Below are positions 8,908-16,426 of a DNA stretch of 64,000 nt, piece after piece. Positions within the stretch are counted from its first letter, which is position 1; each line of letters begins with the position of its first letter. The notes under the pieces were generated by a model that was given only the letters and a program-made list of their open reading frames with translations, had not been told where the DNA came from and did not search any database. Both the position numbers and the translations under genes were made by a program. This DNA comes from Listeria swaminathanii (GTDB lineage Bacteria > Bacillota > Bacilli > Lactobacillales > Listeriaceae). The stretch spans positions 1 through 64,000 of the forward strand of contig NZ_JAATOD010000002.1 of NCBI RefSeq assembly GCF_014229645.1. Reading direction: 5' to 3'.

Positions 8908-8917
8908 TTGCAAGTAA
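8904..8917. promoter_or_regulatory. HxlR-type operator 2
   Basis: TTATTT-GC-AAGTAA is a slightly degenerate copy of operator 1, with its centre exactly 30 bp away (about three helical turns). It overlaps the -10 box and start point of the regulator gene. Confidence 0.6.
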
Positions 8918-8938
8918 TGGAATGGAGGATGGGAACAG

Positions 8939-9307
8939 ATGAAGGTATATAATTTAGGTGTAGAAGCCACGCTAGATATTATGGGCGGGAAATGGAAGCC
9001 TTTAATTATTTGTTTTCTTGCTCAAGGAACTAAGCGAACTGGAGAGCTCCAACGATGTATTCCGAAAATATCGCAGAAGGTTCTGATTCAGCAATTAAGG
9101 GAGTTAGAGCAGGATGGGATTGTTGATCGTACGGTGTTTAATGAGCTCCCGCCTAAAGTGGAGTATAGTATAACGGCGTATGGGCTTACTTTAAATGCGG
9201 TGATTGATACAATGTGTCAGTGGGGTAAGGAGAATATTTTGGTTAGGCAACGTGACGGAGAAGCTGTGGAGTTGATTGAGAAAGAGTATGAGCTTGGCGC
9301 TAAATGA
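8939..9307 (+). CDS. HxlR-family transcriptional regulator
   Basis: The 122-aa winged helix-turn-helix protein has the HxlR signature near the N terminus (ATLDIMGGKWKPLIICFL), then RTGELQRCIPKISQKVLIQQLRELEQDGIVDR (recognition helix) and YSITAYGLTL (wing). Cys42 within ELQRCIP and a second Cys (TMCQWG) are present; HxlR/YodB/HypR proteins often sense electrophiles through a conserved N-terminal Cys, but here the cysteine position differs, so redox sensing is only a suggestion. GGAGG lies upstream of the ATG. It probably controls itself and the divergent reductase through the two operators at 8874-8917. Confidence 0.92.
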   Translation: MKVYNLGVEATLDIMGGKWKPLIICFLAQGTKRTGELQRCIPKISQKVLIQQLRELEQDGIVDRTVFNELPPKVEYSITAYGLTLNAVIDTMCQWGKENILVRQRDGEAVELIEKEYELGAK

Positions 9308-9327
9308 TAAACATTTTTTGGCAAAAC

Positions 9328-9360
9328 AAAGACGTCTAAAATATTTTAGGCGTCTTTTTA
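9328..9360. terminator. Bidirectional terminator (hxlR-like gene / vanZ-like gene)
   Basis: AAAGACGTCTAAAAT / ATTTTAGGCGTCTTT with one G-T pair, flanked by A and T tracts. The stop codon of the vanZ-like gene (9336-9338) lies inside the stem. Confidence 0.88.
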
Positions 9361-9917
9361 TAATAATATAAGCCTACTTTCTTTAACAATGGTCGGCATA
9401 ATAGAAATACGAGGAATCCAGCTACGCCTCCAGAAAAGTTCAATATTACATCGTCAATATCTACAAATTTAAATGGTGATTGGTAGATGAGATCTTGTAT
9501 TAATTGTGCGCTTTCGATTCCAACAGTTGCGAATATACTTATAGCGAAAACACTTTTCCACGTCATTTTTGGGTAACATAATGGTAAAAGCATTCCAAGC
9601 GGAACAAATAGGATAAAATTGGCTACTATTTGGAACGTAGCGTAACCTCTCCCAGGCATGAACATTTCTCTTATTGAATTGAATGGTATTAGATTCATAT
9701 AAGAGTCTGTTACATATATTTTTGTATCTTCTATTAATGGAGCATCTAACATAAGTGGAAAAATCGTAAATTTGATGACTCCGCAAACGTATACATATAA
9801 GCATGTTTTGAAGATAATCATTTCTAATTTCTCACGTCTTTTCAACCATCTTAGTAAGAAAAAGACGATATATACAAGTAAAGCGATTGTCATTACTAAT
9901 CCTGAAAATCTAAGCAT
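9336..9917 (-). CDS. VanZ-family integral membrane protein
   Basis: The 193-aa protein has about five hydrophobic segments and the VanZ core pattern: YMNLIPFNSIREM (the N-L-I-P-F box), ANFILFVPLGMLLPL, ESAQLIQ and the VDIDDVILNFSGGVAGF motif. VanZ-like proteins are associated with low-level teicoplanin resistance and occur widely in Firmicutes without a defined activity. AGGAG precedes the ATG. A 53-aa membrane protein is encoded 43 nt upstream on the same strand and is probably in the same transcript. Accessory gene in the inlC-less slot. Confidence 0.88.
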   Translation of the reverse strand: MLRFSGLVMTIALLVYIVFFLLRWLKRREKLEMIIFKTCLYVYVCGVIKFTIFPLMLDAPLIEDTKIYVTDSYMNLIPFNSIREMFMPGRGYATFQIVANFILFVPLGMLLPLCYPKMTWKSVFAISIFATVGIESAQLIQDLIYQSPFKFVDIDDVILNFSGGVAGFLVFLLCRPLLKKVGLYYYKKTPKIF

Positions 9918-9960
9918 GTGTATTCTCCTAATTCTTAGTTGTTAATAGTTCATAGCTCTA

Positions 9961-10122
9961 TTATGAATGTTTTTTTACACGAAGATCAAATACAATAAGC
10001 AATAAGACCAAGCACAGAACACTAGCCATCCACCATACACTTGAAATAATACTAAGAGCAAACAATGTACTTGCTGTTATTACTAAGATAGTTAAAATAG
10101 TAAAAAAGAGGCCTTTTTTCAA
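9961..10122 (-). CDS. Small two-helix membrane protein (53 aa, TTG start)
   Basis: A short frame read directly from the sequence: TTG at 10120-10122, stop at 9961-9963. The product begins MKKGLFFTILTILVITAS, continues with a second hydrophobic stretch WWMASVLCLVLLLIVFD and ends in basic residues RVKKHS. The ribosome binding site is unusually strong (GGGGAGGGAG, 5 nt before the TTG). An extended -10 (TGTTACTAT) lies at 10152-10159. It sits upstream of the vanZ-like gene with 43 nt between, suggesting a two-gene operon. I do not recognise a family. Confidence rests on the ribosome binding site, the coherent hydrophobic pattern and the context. Confidence 0.65.
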   Translation of the reverse strand: MKKGLFFTILTILVITASTLFALSIISSVWWMASVLCLVLLLIVFDLRVKKHS

Positions 10123-10159
10123 CTTTTCTCCCTCCCCTATATTCTAGTTTCATAGTAAC

Positions 10160-10480
10160 ATGATAATTTAATGTATAACCAAAAAGGAGCGTTTTTTATC
10201 ACAAATGGCTGAAAACAAGCTTATTGCGAGTTTTTCTTATACAAAATATTCGTTAATTGCTGCTTCTAGCATAAAAAATAACACCATTTCGGTAATTATT
10301 TATTATATTATGCACCCCTATTTTTTATTGTCACAAAAAGTATTTATTCATTCTATTTAAAATAGCATTTTTACAATTAAATCCAAAGGTTTGTTTGATT
10401 TTTTAACATTTATTTAAAACAGCTAGTGTATAAGATAGTATTTTTATTCAATAACAGCTGATTAGATTTTTATTTTAAAT
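10160..10480. other. A/T-rich gene-free region
   Basis: No gene is convincing here. A 51-codon frame (10205 ATG) has its nearest GGAG 16 nt away, too far. A TTAACA-like palindrome at 10403-10417 is noted under rejected items. This is roughly where the inlC control region would lie in L. monocytogenes. Confidence 0.5.
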
Positions 10481-10482
10481 TA

Positions 10483-10517
10483 CCCCAAAACAAAAACCCT
10501 TGATTTCTCAAGGGTTT
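10483..10517 (-). terminator. rplS terminator
   Basis: Minus strand: AAACCCTTGA, GAAA loop, TCAAGGGTTT, then TTGTTTT. It lies 15 nt after the rplS stop. Confidence 0.88.
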
Positions 10518-10531
10518 CAGCCGTTAAATGA

Positions 10532-10876
10532 TTAACGAATTTCTTTAATACGAGCCGCTTTACCACGTAGGTTACGTAGGTAGTAAAGTTTCGCACGACG
10601 TACTTTACCACGACGGATAACTTCTAATTTTGCGATACGTGGAGTATGTACTGGGAAAGTACGTTCCACGCCAACACTGTTAGAAATTTTACGAACAGTG
10701 AAAGTTTCGCTGATTCCAGCTCCGCGACGTTTGATTACAACGCCTTCGAATAATTGGATACGTTCGCGAGTACCTTCGACTACTTTCGCATGTACACGTA
10801 CAGTATCACCCGGACGGAAATTTGGAACATCTGGGTTTAGTTGACTTTTTGTGATTTCATCAATCAGTTTGTTCAT
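10532..10876 (-). CDS. rplS: 50S ribosomal protein L19
   Basis: This 114-aa protein, [16 protein letters not shown]..., contains [16 protein letters not shown], the [17 protein letters not shown] block and C-terminal [18 protein letters not shown], all typical of bL19 at the subunit interface. The start at 10876 has GGAAGGAGAG upstream; the longer frame to 10957 runs through the structured leader. In most Firmicutes rplS follows trmD directly; here a MerR/reductase/hydrolase cassette on the other strand separates them and rplS has its own promoter and leader. Confidence 0.97.
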
Positions 10877-10958
10877 GTTTTTCTCTCCTTCCAACAAACA
10901 TTCATTCATATTAATAATGAAGCGGAATATCGTTATCAGACTGGTCTCTCCAGTCACC
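10877..10958 (-). promoter_or_regulatory. L19 leader-like structured 5' UTR
   Basis: The untranslated leader contains the hairpin GACTGG-AGAGA-CCAGTC (about 10937-10953) near the predicted transcript start. Position and hairpin match the L19 leader described in Firmicutes, thought to be an autoregulatory L19 binding site. Assignment from position and hairpin only. Confidence 0.65.
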
Positions 10959-10964
10959 TTATTT

Positions 10965-10993
10965 AGGTTACCATAAACTAGTTTGGCTGTAAA
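10965..10993 (-). promoter_or_regulatory. rplS promoter
   Basis: Minus strand: TTTACA (10988-10993), 17-bp spacer, TAACCT (10965-10970). Confidence 0.75.
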
Positions 10994-11026
10994 GTTTTTT
11001 TCTTACTTTTTCTTTGATAAAAAAGC

Positions 11027-11057
11027 TTGACCTTGGAGTATGGTTTAATGTTACCTT
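11027..11057 (+). promoter_or_regulatory. MerR-type promoter with 19-bp spacer
   Basis: TTGACC (11027-11032), 19-bp spacer, TACCTT (11052-11057). The long spacer is the hallmark of promoters activated by MerR proteins through DNA distortion. The spacer starts with TTGGAGT, like half-sites of the NmlR/AdhR group; the other half is degenerate. Confidence 0.7.
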
Positions 11058-11083
11058 TAGTATATCAAATGGAGGTGTCGGAT

Positions 11084-11518
11084 ATGGAACAGTGGACGGT
11101 GAAAGAAATGGCTGCCTATGTGGGGATTCGGGCGGATACGTTACGTTATTATGAAAAAAACAAGATAATTGTACCTAATCGGCTGGAAAACGGGTATCGT
11201 GTTTATAACGCAGAACACCTATTAGAATTAAAGTTTATTTTGGTAATGAAGTATGCTCGGTTTTCCCTTGCTGAAATAAAATTGATGATGGAATGGTTAA
11301 GAAGTGAGCCTTCTGTCGCTTGTAATACGTCCTCGAAAGAATTACTTGCGCTCAAAGCAGCGGAAATTAAACAGACGATTGCGCACTATACGAAAATTGC
11401 CAAGCTTTTAGAAGAATTGCCGCAAATTGATGAGGTTCAAGATTACTCCACTGTCCAAAAAGATGTGAACACTTTTGTTGAACATATTTTCACTGACATT
11501 AGAAAGGACGGCTTCTAA
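11084..11518 (+). CDS. MerR-family transcriptional regulator
   Basis: The 144-aa protein has the MerR N-terminal winged helix: WTVKEMAAYVGIRADTLRYYEKNKIIVPNRLENGYRVY, followed by LLELKFILVMKYARFSLAEIKLMMEW and a coiled-coil dimerisation helix. One Cys (SVACNTSS) is present. The start at 11084 is chosen because GGAGG lies 8 nt upstream; longer in-frame starts overlap the promoter. Its stop overlaps the ATG of the reductase gene by one base, and its own promoter has the 19-bp MerR spacing, so it probably activates this three-gene operon. The effector is unknown; thiol-reactive electrophiles are plausible given the reductase partner. Confidence 0.92.
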   Translation: MEQWTVKEMAAYVGIRADTLRYYEKNKIIVPNRLENGYRVYNAEHLLELKFILVMKYARFSLAEIKLMMEWLRSEPSVACNTSSKELLALKAAEIKQTIAHYTKIAKLLEELPQIDEVQDYSTVQKDVNTFVEHIFTDIRKDGF

Positions 11519-12105
11519 TGGCGAAAATTGTGGCGATTATTGGTGATCCGCGTGAAAAAGGAACGTCTAGAGATATGTTTCAGAAATATTTAGCTTTTTT
11601 TCAAGTGCATCCAACTATCGAAGTGAAGACATATGATGTGCGCGAGTTAGCGTTTGATCCTAATTTGCCTGAGGGTTATCGCACGGAGCAAACTGCTGAA
11701 ATGATCGCGCTCAAACAAGACGTTCGTTCAGCTGATTTATTGCTGTTTTCCTATCCGGTTTGGTGGTTTAATGTTCCCGCTGTGCTGAAAGGTGTGATTG
11801 ACCATTTGTTTTGGCGCGGTGAGAGTTATAGTTTTAAAGATAAAAAGTATTTCTTTACGGGACCTTGGCGAAAAAAACGGGCGCGGCTAATTTATACGAT
11901 TGGCGGCATGGAGTTACAACATCGGCTGTTTGCTCGCCCTGCCTTGACTGCCTTGCGCTATCCGCTATGGATGAGCGGCGTTCTTTCTGTAAAAGCGACT
12001 GCGATTGATCGGCTGGACCTGTCTATTCGTAAATCGGATGACTACTATACTAATAAAATTACTCGTGCAGCTAAAAAAGATGTTCGTTTCTTATTAAAAA
12101 AGTGA
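11518..12105 (+). CDS. NAD(P)H-dependent oxidoreductase (flavodoxin-like)
   Basis: A 195-aa flavodoxin-2-fold reductase. It has KIVAIIGDPREKGTSRDMFQ (phosphate loop) and LLFSYPVWWFNVPAVLKGVIDHLFWRG (FMN/quinone-site motif), then YTIGGMEL. Translationally coupled to the MerR gene (TAATG overlap) with AAAGGAC as ribosome binding site, it is the likely main target of that regulator. It resembles, but is clearly distinct from, the reductase at 8260-8790. Physiological substrate unknown. Confidence 0.9.
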   Translation: MAKIVAIIGDPREKGTSRDMFQKYLAFFQVHPTIEVKTYDVRELAFDPNLPEGYRTEQTAEMIALKQDVRSADLLLFSYPVWWFNVPAVLKGVIDHLFWRGESYSFKDKKYFFTGPWRKKRARLIYTIGGMELQHRLFARPALTALRYPLWMSGVLSVKATAIDRLDLSIRKSDDYYTNKITRAAKKDVRFLLKK

Positions 12106-12125
12106 TTTAGAAAGAAGGTTTTTTG

Positions 12126-12842
12126 ATGAAAATTACTGCCAAACATCAATATTGGCAAATAACGACATTACCGCACCTTTTTCCGGTAAATTGTTATTTA
12201 GTTTTGGAGAATGATGGTTTAACTTTGATTGATACAGGGATTTTAGCTCATGCGAAGGGAATTATTTCCCAGATTAACAAATTAAAATTGCCTTTAAAGC
12301 GGATTTTATTGACGCATGCACACGGGGATCATATTGGCGGTTTAGCTGCGGTGAAGGAAGCTTTTCCGAAGGCACTTGTGATGATTGGAAGTAGAGAAAA
12401 GTTGCTTGTGGAGACGAAAGAAATTTATGCTTTTGAAACGCAGAAACCGTTAAAAGGTAGTTATCCGGATGCGCTGCCAGTGAAAATAGATCACATTTTA
12501 AAAGACGGTGATATGGTTGGATCCTTGTTAATTATTGATACGCCCGGCCATACGCCTGGTTCGATTTCCTTTTTTGATGAGCGTAATGGGCATTTGTTTG
12601 TTGGAGATTTATTTCAAACGCGTGGTGGAGCGGCTATTTGCGGGGAGAAACGGTTATTGTTCCCTTTTCCGGCGATGGGCTCTTGGGATCTTTCGACGAG
12701 TATTCTTTCAGCGGAAAATTTGCAGCTGTTTGATGTGACGGAAATTGCTTGTGGGCACGGGCCAGTGAAATCAATGGCTGATTTTGACTTAACGAATGTG
12801 CTGCAGCGTGTAAATAAACAAATGGTGAATAAAAAAGACTAG
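12126..12842 (+). CDS. Metallo-beta-lactamase-fold hydrolase
   Basis: The 238-aa protein has the HxHxDH metal motif THAHGDHIGG (about residues 62-71), a later DTPGHTPGSISF histidine, an Asp in FVGDLFQ and a C-terminal His in IACGHGPVKS, so the full two-metal set of the fold is present. Substrates in this superfamily range from glyoxalase-II thioesters to lactones and phosphodiesters and cannot be read off. The ATG at 12126 follows AGAAGG; TTG three bases earlier is possible. Third gene of the merR cassette, 20 nt after the reductase gene. Confidence 0.9.
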   Translation: MKITAKHQYWQITTLPHLFPVNCYLVLENDGLTLIDTGILAHAKGIISQINKLKLPLKRILLTHAHGDHIGGLAAVKEAFPKALVMIGSREKLLVETKEIYAFETQKPLKGSYPDALPVKIDHILKDGDMVGSLLIIDTPGHTPGSISFFDERNGHLFVGDLFQTRGGAAICGEKRLLFPFPAMGSWDLSTSILSAENLQLFDVTEIACGHGPVKSMADFDLTNVLQRVNKQMVNKKD

Positions 12843-12874
12843 AAAACCAGGTGCTGGCTTTCTAGTCTTTTTTT
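12831..12874. terminator. Bidirectional terminator (merR cassette / trmD operon)
   Basis: AAAAGACTAGAAA...ACCAG-GTG-CTGG...TTTCTAGTCTTTT, a long near-perfect stem flanked by A and T tracts, overlapping both convergent stop codons. Confidence 0.9.
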
Positions 12875-13262
12875 AGAATCTCGTAATTTTAATGTTGACG
12901 GCTGTTCCGTATGCTAGTTGATATACGAGACCATCGACGAATTGCTCAGTGAACGAACAATGAATTAAGCCATTTCCACCGGCATCTAAAGCTTTCTTTT
13001 GTAATTCTTGGAGTAGATTTTCAAAACCTACTGTTTCTAAGTATGCTTCTGGGTCGCTTTTGATTCTTGGGCGGACGCTTTTGGCGAATACAACGGTTAG
13101 GATGTCATGATTTACATTAATTGGTCCGGTAGAGACCTGAACATCTTGCCACTTTTGTCCAATTCGTTTTTGGTCGTTTTCTTCTTGCACATAGGCTTCT
13201 CGTTCTTTTTGACGTTCGGATTTTTTGGATTCTTTTTCATCTGGAGTTCCGAAAATTGCCAT
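12873..13262 (-). CDS. Conserved hypothetical protein, possibly YbjQ-like
   Basis: The 129-aa protein has a charged, coiled N-terminal third (about 1-38, rich in Lys/Glu/Gln) and a compact C-terminal domain with DAGGNGLIHCSFTEQ and LAYGTAVNIKI. The latter echo the oligomeric YbjQ/heavy-metal-binding fold (ANAVVGVRF...GTAV), but the similarity is weak and by eye. It starts 19 nt after trmD on the same strand, so it is the last gene of the ylqD-rimM-trmD unit. Function unknown. Confidence 0.7.
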   Translation of the reverse strand: MAIFGTPDEKESKKSERQKEREAYVQEENDQKRIGQKWQDVQVSTGPINVNHDILTVVFAKSVRPRIKSDPEAYLETVGFENLLQELQKKALDAGGNGLIHCSFTEQFVDGLVYQLAYGTAVNIKITRF

Positions 13263-13281
13263 TTAAAATCACGTCCTTTTT

Positions 13282-14019
13282 TTATTTACTGTCGGACCAT
13301 TCTTTGAGCCAAGTTTTTTGCTTGTCTGTTAAGGGATAGTTTTTAAGTAAATCTGGGCGGCGTTCGTAGGTTCTTTTGAGCGATTCTTTGTCGCGCCATT
13401 CTTCTATCCAAGCGTGATTTCCGCTGAGTAAAATATCCGGCACTTTCATTCCTCGAAAATCAGCTGGTCGTGTGTAGTGCGGATGCTCAAGCAGACCTGT
13501 CGAGAAGGAATCTGTTACAGCGGAGTCTTTATTACCAAGTACGCCTGGTAAAAGACGGATAACGCTGTCCATCACGATCATTGCACCAATTTCTCCACCA
13601 GTTAAAATGTAATCGCCAATCGAAACTTCATCGGTAACAAGGTGTTCACGAATTCGCTCATCGTAACCTTCGTAATGGCCACAAATGAAGACAAGATGCT
13701 CTTCTTCGGCGAATTCTTCTGCCATTTTTTGATCGAAGCGTTTGCCGGCTGGGTCCATTAAGATAACTCTCGGCTTTGTTTCTGGCTGTTTTTCTTTGAC
13801 AGCTTGAACAGCATCAAATATCGGCTGGGCTTTAAGCAACATGCCTGCGCCACCGCCGTATGGATAGTCATCGACAATATGATGCTTTCCTTCTGCATAT
13901 TCCCTGAAATCCGTCACTTCAACCGCGACACGCTCGTTTTCGATTGCTTTTTTAATAATTGAATTCCCGGTCACTCCCGAAAACATATCTGGGAAAATGG
14001 ATAGAATATCAATTTTCAT
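13282..14019 (-). CDS. trmD: tRNA (guanine-N1)-methyltransferase
   Basis: TrmD methylates G37 at N1 in tRNAs reading CNN codons, preventing +1 frameshifts. The 245-aa protein has the SPOUT trefoil-knot motifs [16 protein letters not shown] and [19 protein letters not shown], with N-terminal [13 protein letters not shown] and C-terminal [22 protein letters not shown]. Its ATG overlaps the rimM stop by one base (TAATG). Confidence 0.98.
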   Translation of the reverse strand: MKIDILSIFPDMFSGVTGNSIIKKAIENERVAVEVTDFREYAEGKHHIVDDYPYGGGAGMLLKAQPIFDAVQAVKEKQPETKPRVILMDPAGKRFDQKMAEEFAEEEHLVFICGHYEGYDERIREHLVTDEVSIGDYILTGGEIGAMIVMDSVIRLLPGVLGNKDSAVTDSFSTGLLEHPHYTRPADFRGMKVPDILLSGNHAWIEEWRDKESLKRTYERRPDLLKNYPLTDKQKTWLKEWSDSK

Positions 14020-14537
14020 TAATCTAGCAGTCCTTCCATTACTTCGATGGTAATTTTTTTGTCGTTAGTATTAATTTCTTTCACTACATCGGCAATATAA
14101 GGAATCAGTTTTTCTTTTTTGTCTGCGCCTTTTACGACCCAAACGTCATTTGCGCCTGGTGTTAGAATTTCGGTGATTTCACCAAGTTCTTCGCCGTCTG
14201 TTGTTACAACGGTGCAGCCAATGATTTCATGAAAGTAAAATTCGTTATCTTCTAAATCAGTTTGTTGCGCTTCTTTGATTTTAAGTACGCCTTCTTTCAT
14301 ACGTTCCACTTGATGAATTCCTGTGAATCCTTCAAACATAAGTAAATCAAAGTTTTTATGTTTACGGTGTGAGCGAATGATTAGTTTTTCTGGCTTCTTG
14401 CTATTTTTTTCGAATAAGTACACGGTATTTCCTACTTGGAACCGCTCTTCTGGGAAATCGGTCGTCGCGATAACACGAATTTCACCGATTAAGCCATGGG
14501 TATTAACAATTTTTCCTACATTATACATTTTCTCCAT
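14019..14537 (-). CDS. rimM: 16S rRNA processing protein RimM
   Basis: RimM assists maturation of the 30S head and binds S19. The 172-aa protein has the N-terminal [16 protein letters not shown] of the RimM barrel and the PRC-barrel C domain with [22 protein letters not shown] and NDVWVVKG. The ATG at 14537 has GAGGTG 5-6 nt upstream; an internal ATG at 14528 is the alternative. Coupled to trmD. Confidence 0.97.
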   Translation of the reverse strand: MEKMYNVGKIVNTHGLIGEIRVIATTDFPEERFQVGNTVYLFEKNSKKPEKLIIRSHRKHKNFDLLMFEGFTGIHQVERMKEGVLKIKEAQQTDLEDNEFYFHEIIGCTVVTTDGEELGEITEILTPGANDVWVVKGADKKEKLIPYIADVVKEINTNDKKITIEVMEGLLD

Positions 14538-14546
14538 AAGTCACCT

Positions 14547-14933
14547 CTAGCGTATTTCTACTATGATTCCATCTTTGACAACAATTGTTTTATCAAAAAT
14601 GGATTTATCCCACTTGTCTCCTACTTGTACATCAATAATTGTTTCCATTTCTCGTTCGCGAATTTCACTGCCAAGTTCGAGGACTTCTAATTGTTCCATT
14701 TGAAACTGGATTAGTTTTTTCTTTTCTCGGCGAATTTCGAGTTCATGGGTAAAGTAATCTGCCACTCGCTCTGGTTGAAATTTGCTTTTTCGTTCCATTT
14801 TCTTTTGTTCGAAATGTAACTGATCGCACTCTTTTTCAATTTGTCGTTTTTGTTCGGTATAATACTCGATTAATTCTTGTTTACTGGCTTCGGTTAGAAT
14901 TTGTTTGACGACAACTTTTTGGATGATTTCCAC
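14547..14933 (-). CDS. ylqD: YlqD family protein
   Basis: This 128-aa, GTG-initiated protein (GGAGG 6 nt upstream) has an N-terminal strand and a long charged helix (about residues 18-95, Glu/Lys/Gln-rich, likely coiled coil) followed by a small C-terminal domain (VQVGDKWDKSIFDKTIVVKDGIIVEIR). It matches YlqD, encoded between rpsP-khpA and rimM-trmD in bacilli; function unknown. Confidence 0.88.
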   Translation of the reverse strand: MEIIQKVVVKQILTEASKQELIEYYTEQKRQIEKECDQLHFEQKKMERKSKFQPERVADYFTHELEIRREKKKLIQFQMEQLEVLELGSEIREREMETIIDVQVGDKWDKSIFDKTIVVKDGIIVEIR

Positions 14934-14960
14934 TGGACACCTCCACTAGCGATTATGTCC

Positions 14961-15695
14961 CTATTTTACCATAGTTTTTTTGGATTCATCTACTAATGCC
15001 TGGAATAATTGTTCACTTTCTGGATCTGTTTGGAACATTAATTCGGGATGCCACTGAACCCCAAGATACCAACTTGGCAAATTGTCCCCTTCTACTGCTT
15101 CAATCATTCCATCGGCAGTACGTGCTGTTACTTTGAAACTCGGTGCTAATTTTTTGATAAATTGGTGATGCAGCGAGTTGACTAATTTTTTATTTGGATG
15201 GTGTTTTGCGAGTTCGCTCGATGGTTCGATGTCGATTGTATGGGAGCCCAGTTGTTCATCGACACGCTGTAAATGTTGTAATGCTTTCGTTTCGACTTGG
15301 CTAATATCTTGGTATAGTGAGCCGCCTAGTGCAACATTCACAAGCTGCATACCACGACAAATTGCGAAAATCGGTTTTCCAGCATCTAAGGCTGCTCGAA
15401 CTAAGGCGATTTCATAGCTATCACGTGGCGGGAAATAAGCGCCGATTTCTTGGGATGGTTCTTCTAAATAAAATTGTGGTGTAATATCTTGTCCGCCGGT
15501 TAAAAGCAAGCCATCTACGAGAGAAATTGCTTGAACGGCAACAGATGGGTCATCTATTGGTAAAGCGATAGGAAATCCGCCAACTTTTTGAATCGCATCT
15601 ACATATCGCTGTTGCGTATAGGTTACACGGTGTCCGTAAAATACGTCCACTCCTTTTACTAATCTGTTTCCTGTAATTCCAATAACTGGCTTCAT
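14961..15695 (-). CDS. Class I glutamine amidotransferase, gamma-glutamyl hydrolase type (PuuD-like)
   Basis: The 244-aa protein has the catalytic nucleophile in PIFAICRGMQLVNVALGG, the oxyanion region GLLLTGGQD, and the His-Glu pair in VQWHPE. These peptidase C26 proteins hydrolyse gamma-glutamyl compounds (for example gamma-glutamyl-GABA in putrescine breakdown). No polyamine or GABA genes are nearby, so the exact substrate is open. The ATG at 15695 has GGAGG 7 nt upstream; a GTG three bases earlier is less well spaced. It is inserted between the khpA terminator and ylqD, unlike B. subtilis. A TAAAAT (15719-15724) may be its -10. Confidence 0.9.
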   Translation of the reverse strand: MKPVIGITGNRLVKGVDVFYGHRVTYTQQRYVDAIQKVGGFPIALPIDDPSVAVQAISLVDGLLLTGGQDITPQFYLEEPSQEIGAYFPPRDSYEIALVRAALDAGKPIFAICRGMQLVNVALGGSLYQDISQVETKALQHLQRVDEQLGSHTIDIEPSSELAKHHPNKKLVNSLHHQFIKKLAPSFKVTARTADGMIEAVEGDNLPSWYLGVQWHPELMFQTDPESEQLFQALVDESKKTMVK

Positions 15696-15774
15696 CACAA
15701 TTCCTCCATTTCTATTCTATTTTACAACATTTAGTGAGGTAATTGCTTCTCTGATGATTGTTAAAAAAAGTTAT

Positions 15775-15802
15775 AAAAAAACTCGCCAAATTGACGAGTT
15801 TT
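15775..15802 (-). terminator. rpsP-khpA terminator
   Basis: Minus strand: AAACTCGTCAA / TTGGCGAGT with one mismatch, followed by seven T. It lies directly after the khpA stop. Confidence 0.82.
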
Positions 15803-15804
15803 TG

Positions 15805-16035
15805 TTATTCGATAATTTCAAGACGAATCTTCTTATCGTTTTTGGAGCCAACTGCGTAGACAAGAGTACGAATCGCTTTCGCAATACGACCTTGCTTACC
15901 AATCACGCGTCCCATGTCTTCTTTACTGACAGACAATTTGTAGGTTAACGATGTATCCGTTTCTTCCGGCGTGATAACAACGTCTTCCGGGTGGTCAACA
16001 AGGGGTTTCACGATTGAGAGAATGAGTTCTTCCAT
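15805..16035 (-). CDS. khpA: KH-domain RNA-binding protein KhpA (YlqC)
   Basis: This 76-aa single type II KH domain has the GxxG loop in MGRVIGKQGRIAKAIRTLV. KhpA partners with KhpB (Jag) in other Firmicutes and affects cell elongation and RNA levels. It lies 16 nt after rpsP and before a terminator, a conserved pairing. Confidence 0.95.
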   Translation of the reverse strand: MEELILSIVKPLVDHPEDVVITPEETDTSLTYKLSVSKEDMGRVIGKQGRIAKAIRTLVYAVGSKNDKKIRLEIIE

Positions 16036-16051
16036 TCGCGCCGAGACCTCC

Positions 16052-16324
16052 TTATTTACCTAATTTTTGGTTATGGAATTTTTCCATGATACCTTCGCGG
16101 CTAAGAAGATTGCGAACTGTATCAGATGGTTTCGCACCATTATGCATCCATTTCAAAGTTGCTTCTTCGTCGATTTTCACTTCAACCGGATCAAGTAATG
16201 GATTATAAGTACCAATAGTTTCGATTGAACGGCCATCACGTGGGAAACGAGAATCAGCGACTACAATACGGTAGAAAGGTTTCTTTTTAGAACCAATACG
16301 TTTTAAACGAATTTTAACTGCCAT
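16052..16324 (-). CDS. rpsP: 30S ribosomal protein S16
   Basis: The 90-aa protein starts [32 protein letters not shown] and contains [10 protein letters not shown], diagnostic for bS16. GGAGG precedes the ATG; a strong promoter lies 40 bp further upstream. First gene of rpsP-khpA. Confidence 0.98.
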   Translation of the reverse strand: MAVKIRLKRIGSKKKPFYRIVVADSRFPRDGRSIETIGTYNPLLDPVEVKIDEEATLKWMHNGAKPSDTVRNLLSREGIMEKFHNQKLGK

Positions 16325-16363
16325 AGTTTAATTACACCTCCATAAAGTCTTACACAAGTATAT

Positions 16364-16392
16364 ATATTACCAGTAAAGGATTTGTTTGTAAA
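16364..16392 (-). promoter_or_regulatory. rpsP promoter
   Basis: Minus strand: TTTACA (16387-16392), 17-bp spacer, TAATAT (16364-16369). Confidence 0.8.
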
Positions 16393-16426
16393 GTGTTTTT
16401 TCTTTACAGAGGATATTTTTTTCTTT

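Noticed and set aside
9336..9917. vanZ-like gene as evidence for a glycopeptide-resistance cluster
   Set aside because: No vanA/H/X or regulator genes are near; VanZ-like proteins are common in Firmicutes outside resistance clusters.
10205..10360. 51-codon plus-strand frame beginning MAENKLIASF
   Set aside because: The nearest GGAG is 16 nt upstream, composition is that of A/T-rich intergenic DNA, and no domain is visible.
10403..10417. TTAACA-like palindrome resembling a PrfA box, in the place where the inlC control region would be
   Set aside because: It is 15 instead of 14 nt, misses the TGTTAA half, and lies in very A/T-rich DNA; chance is the better explanation.
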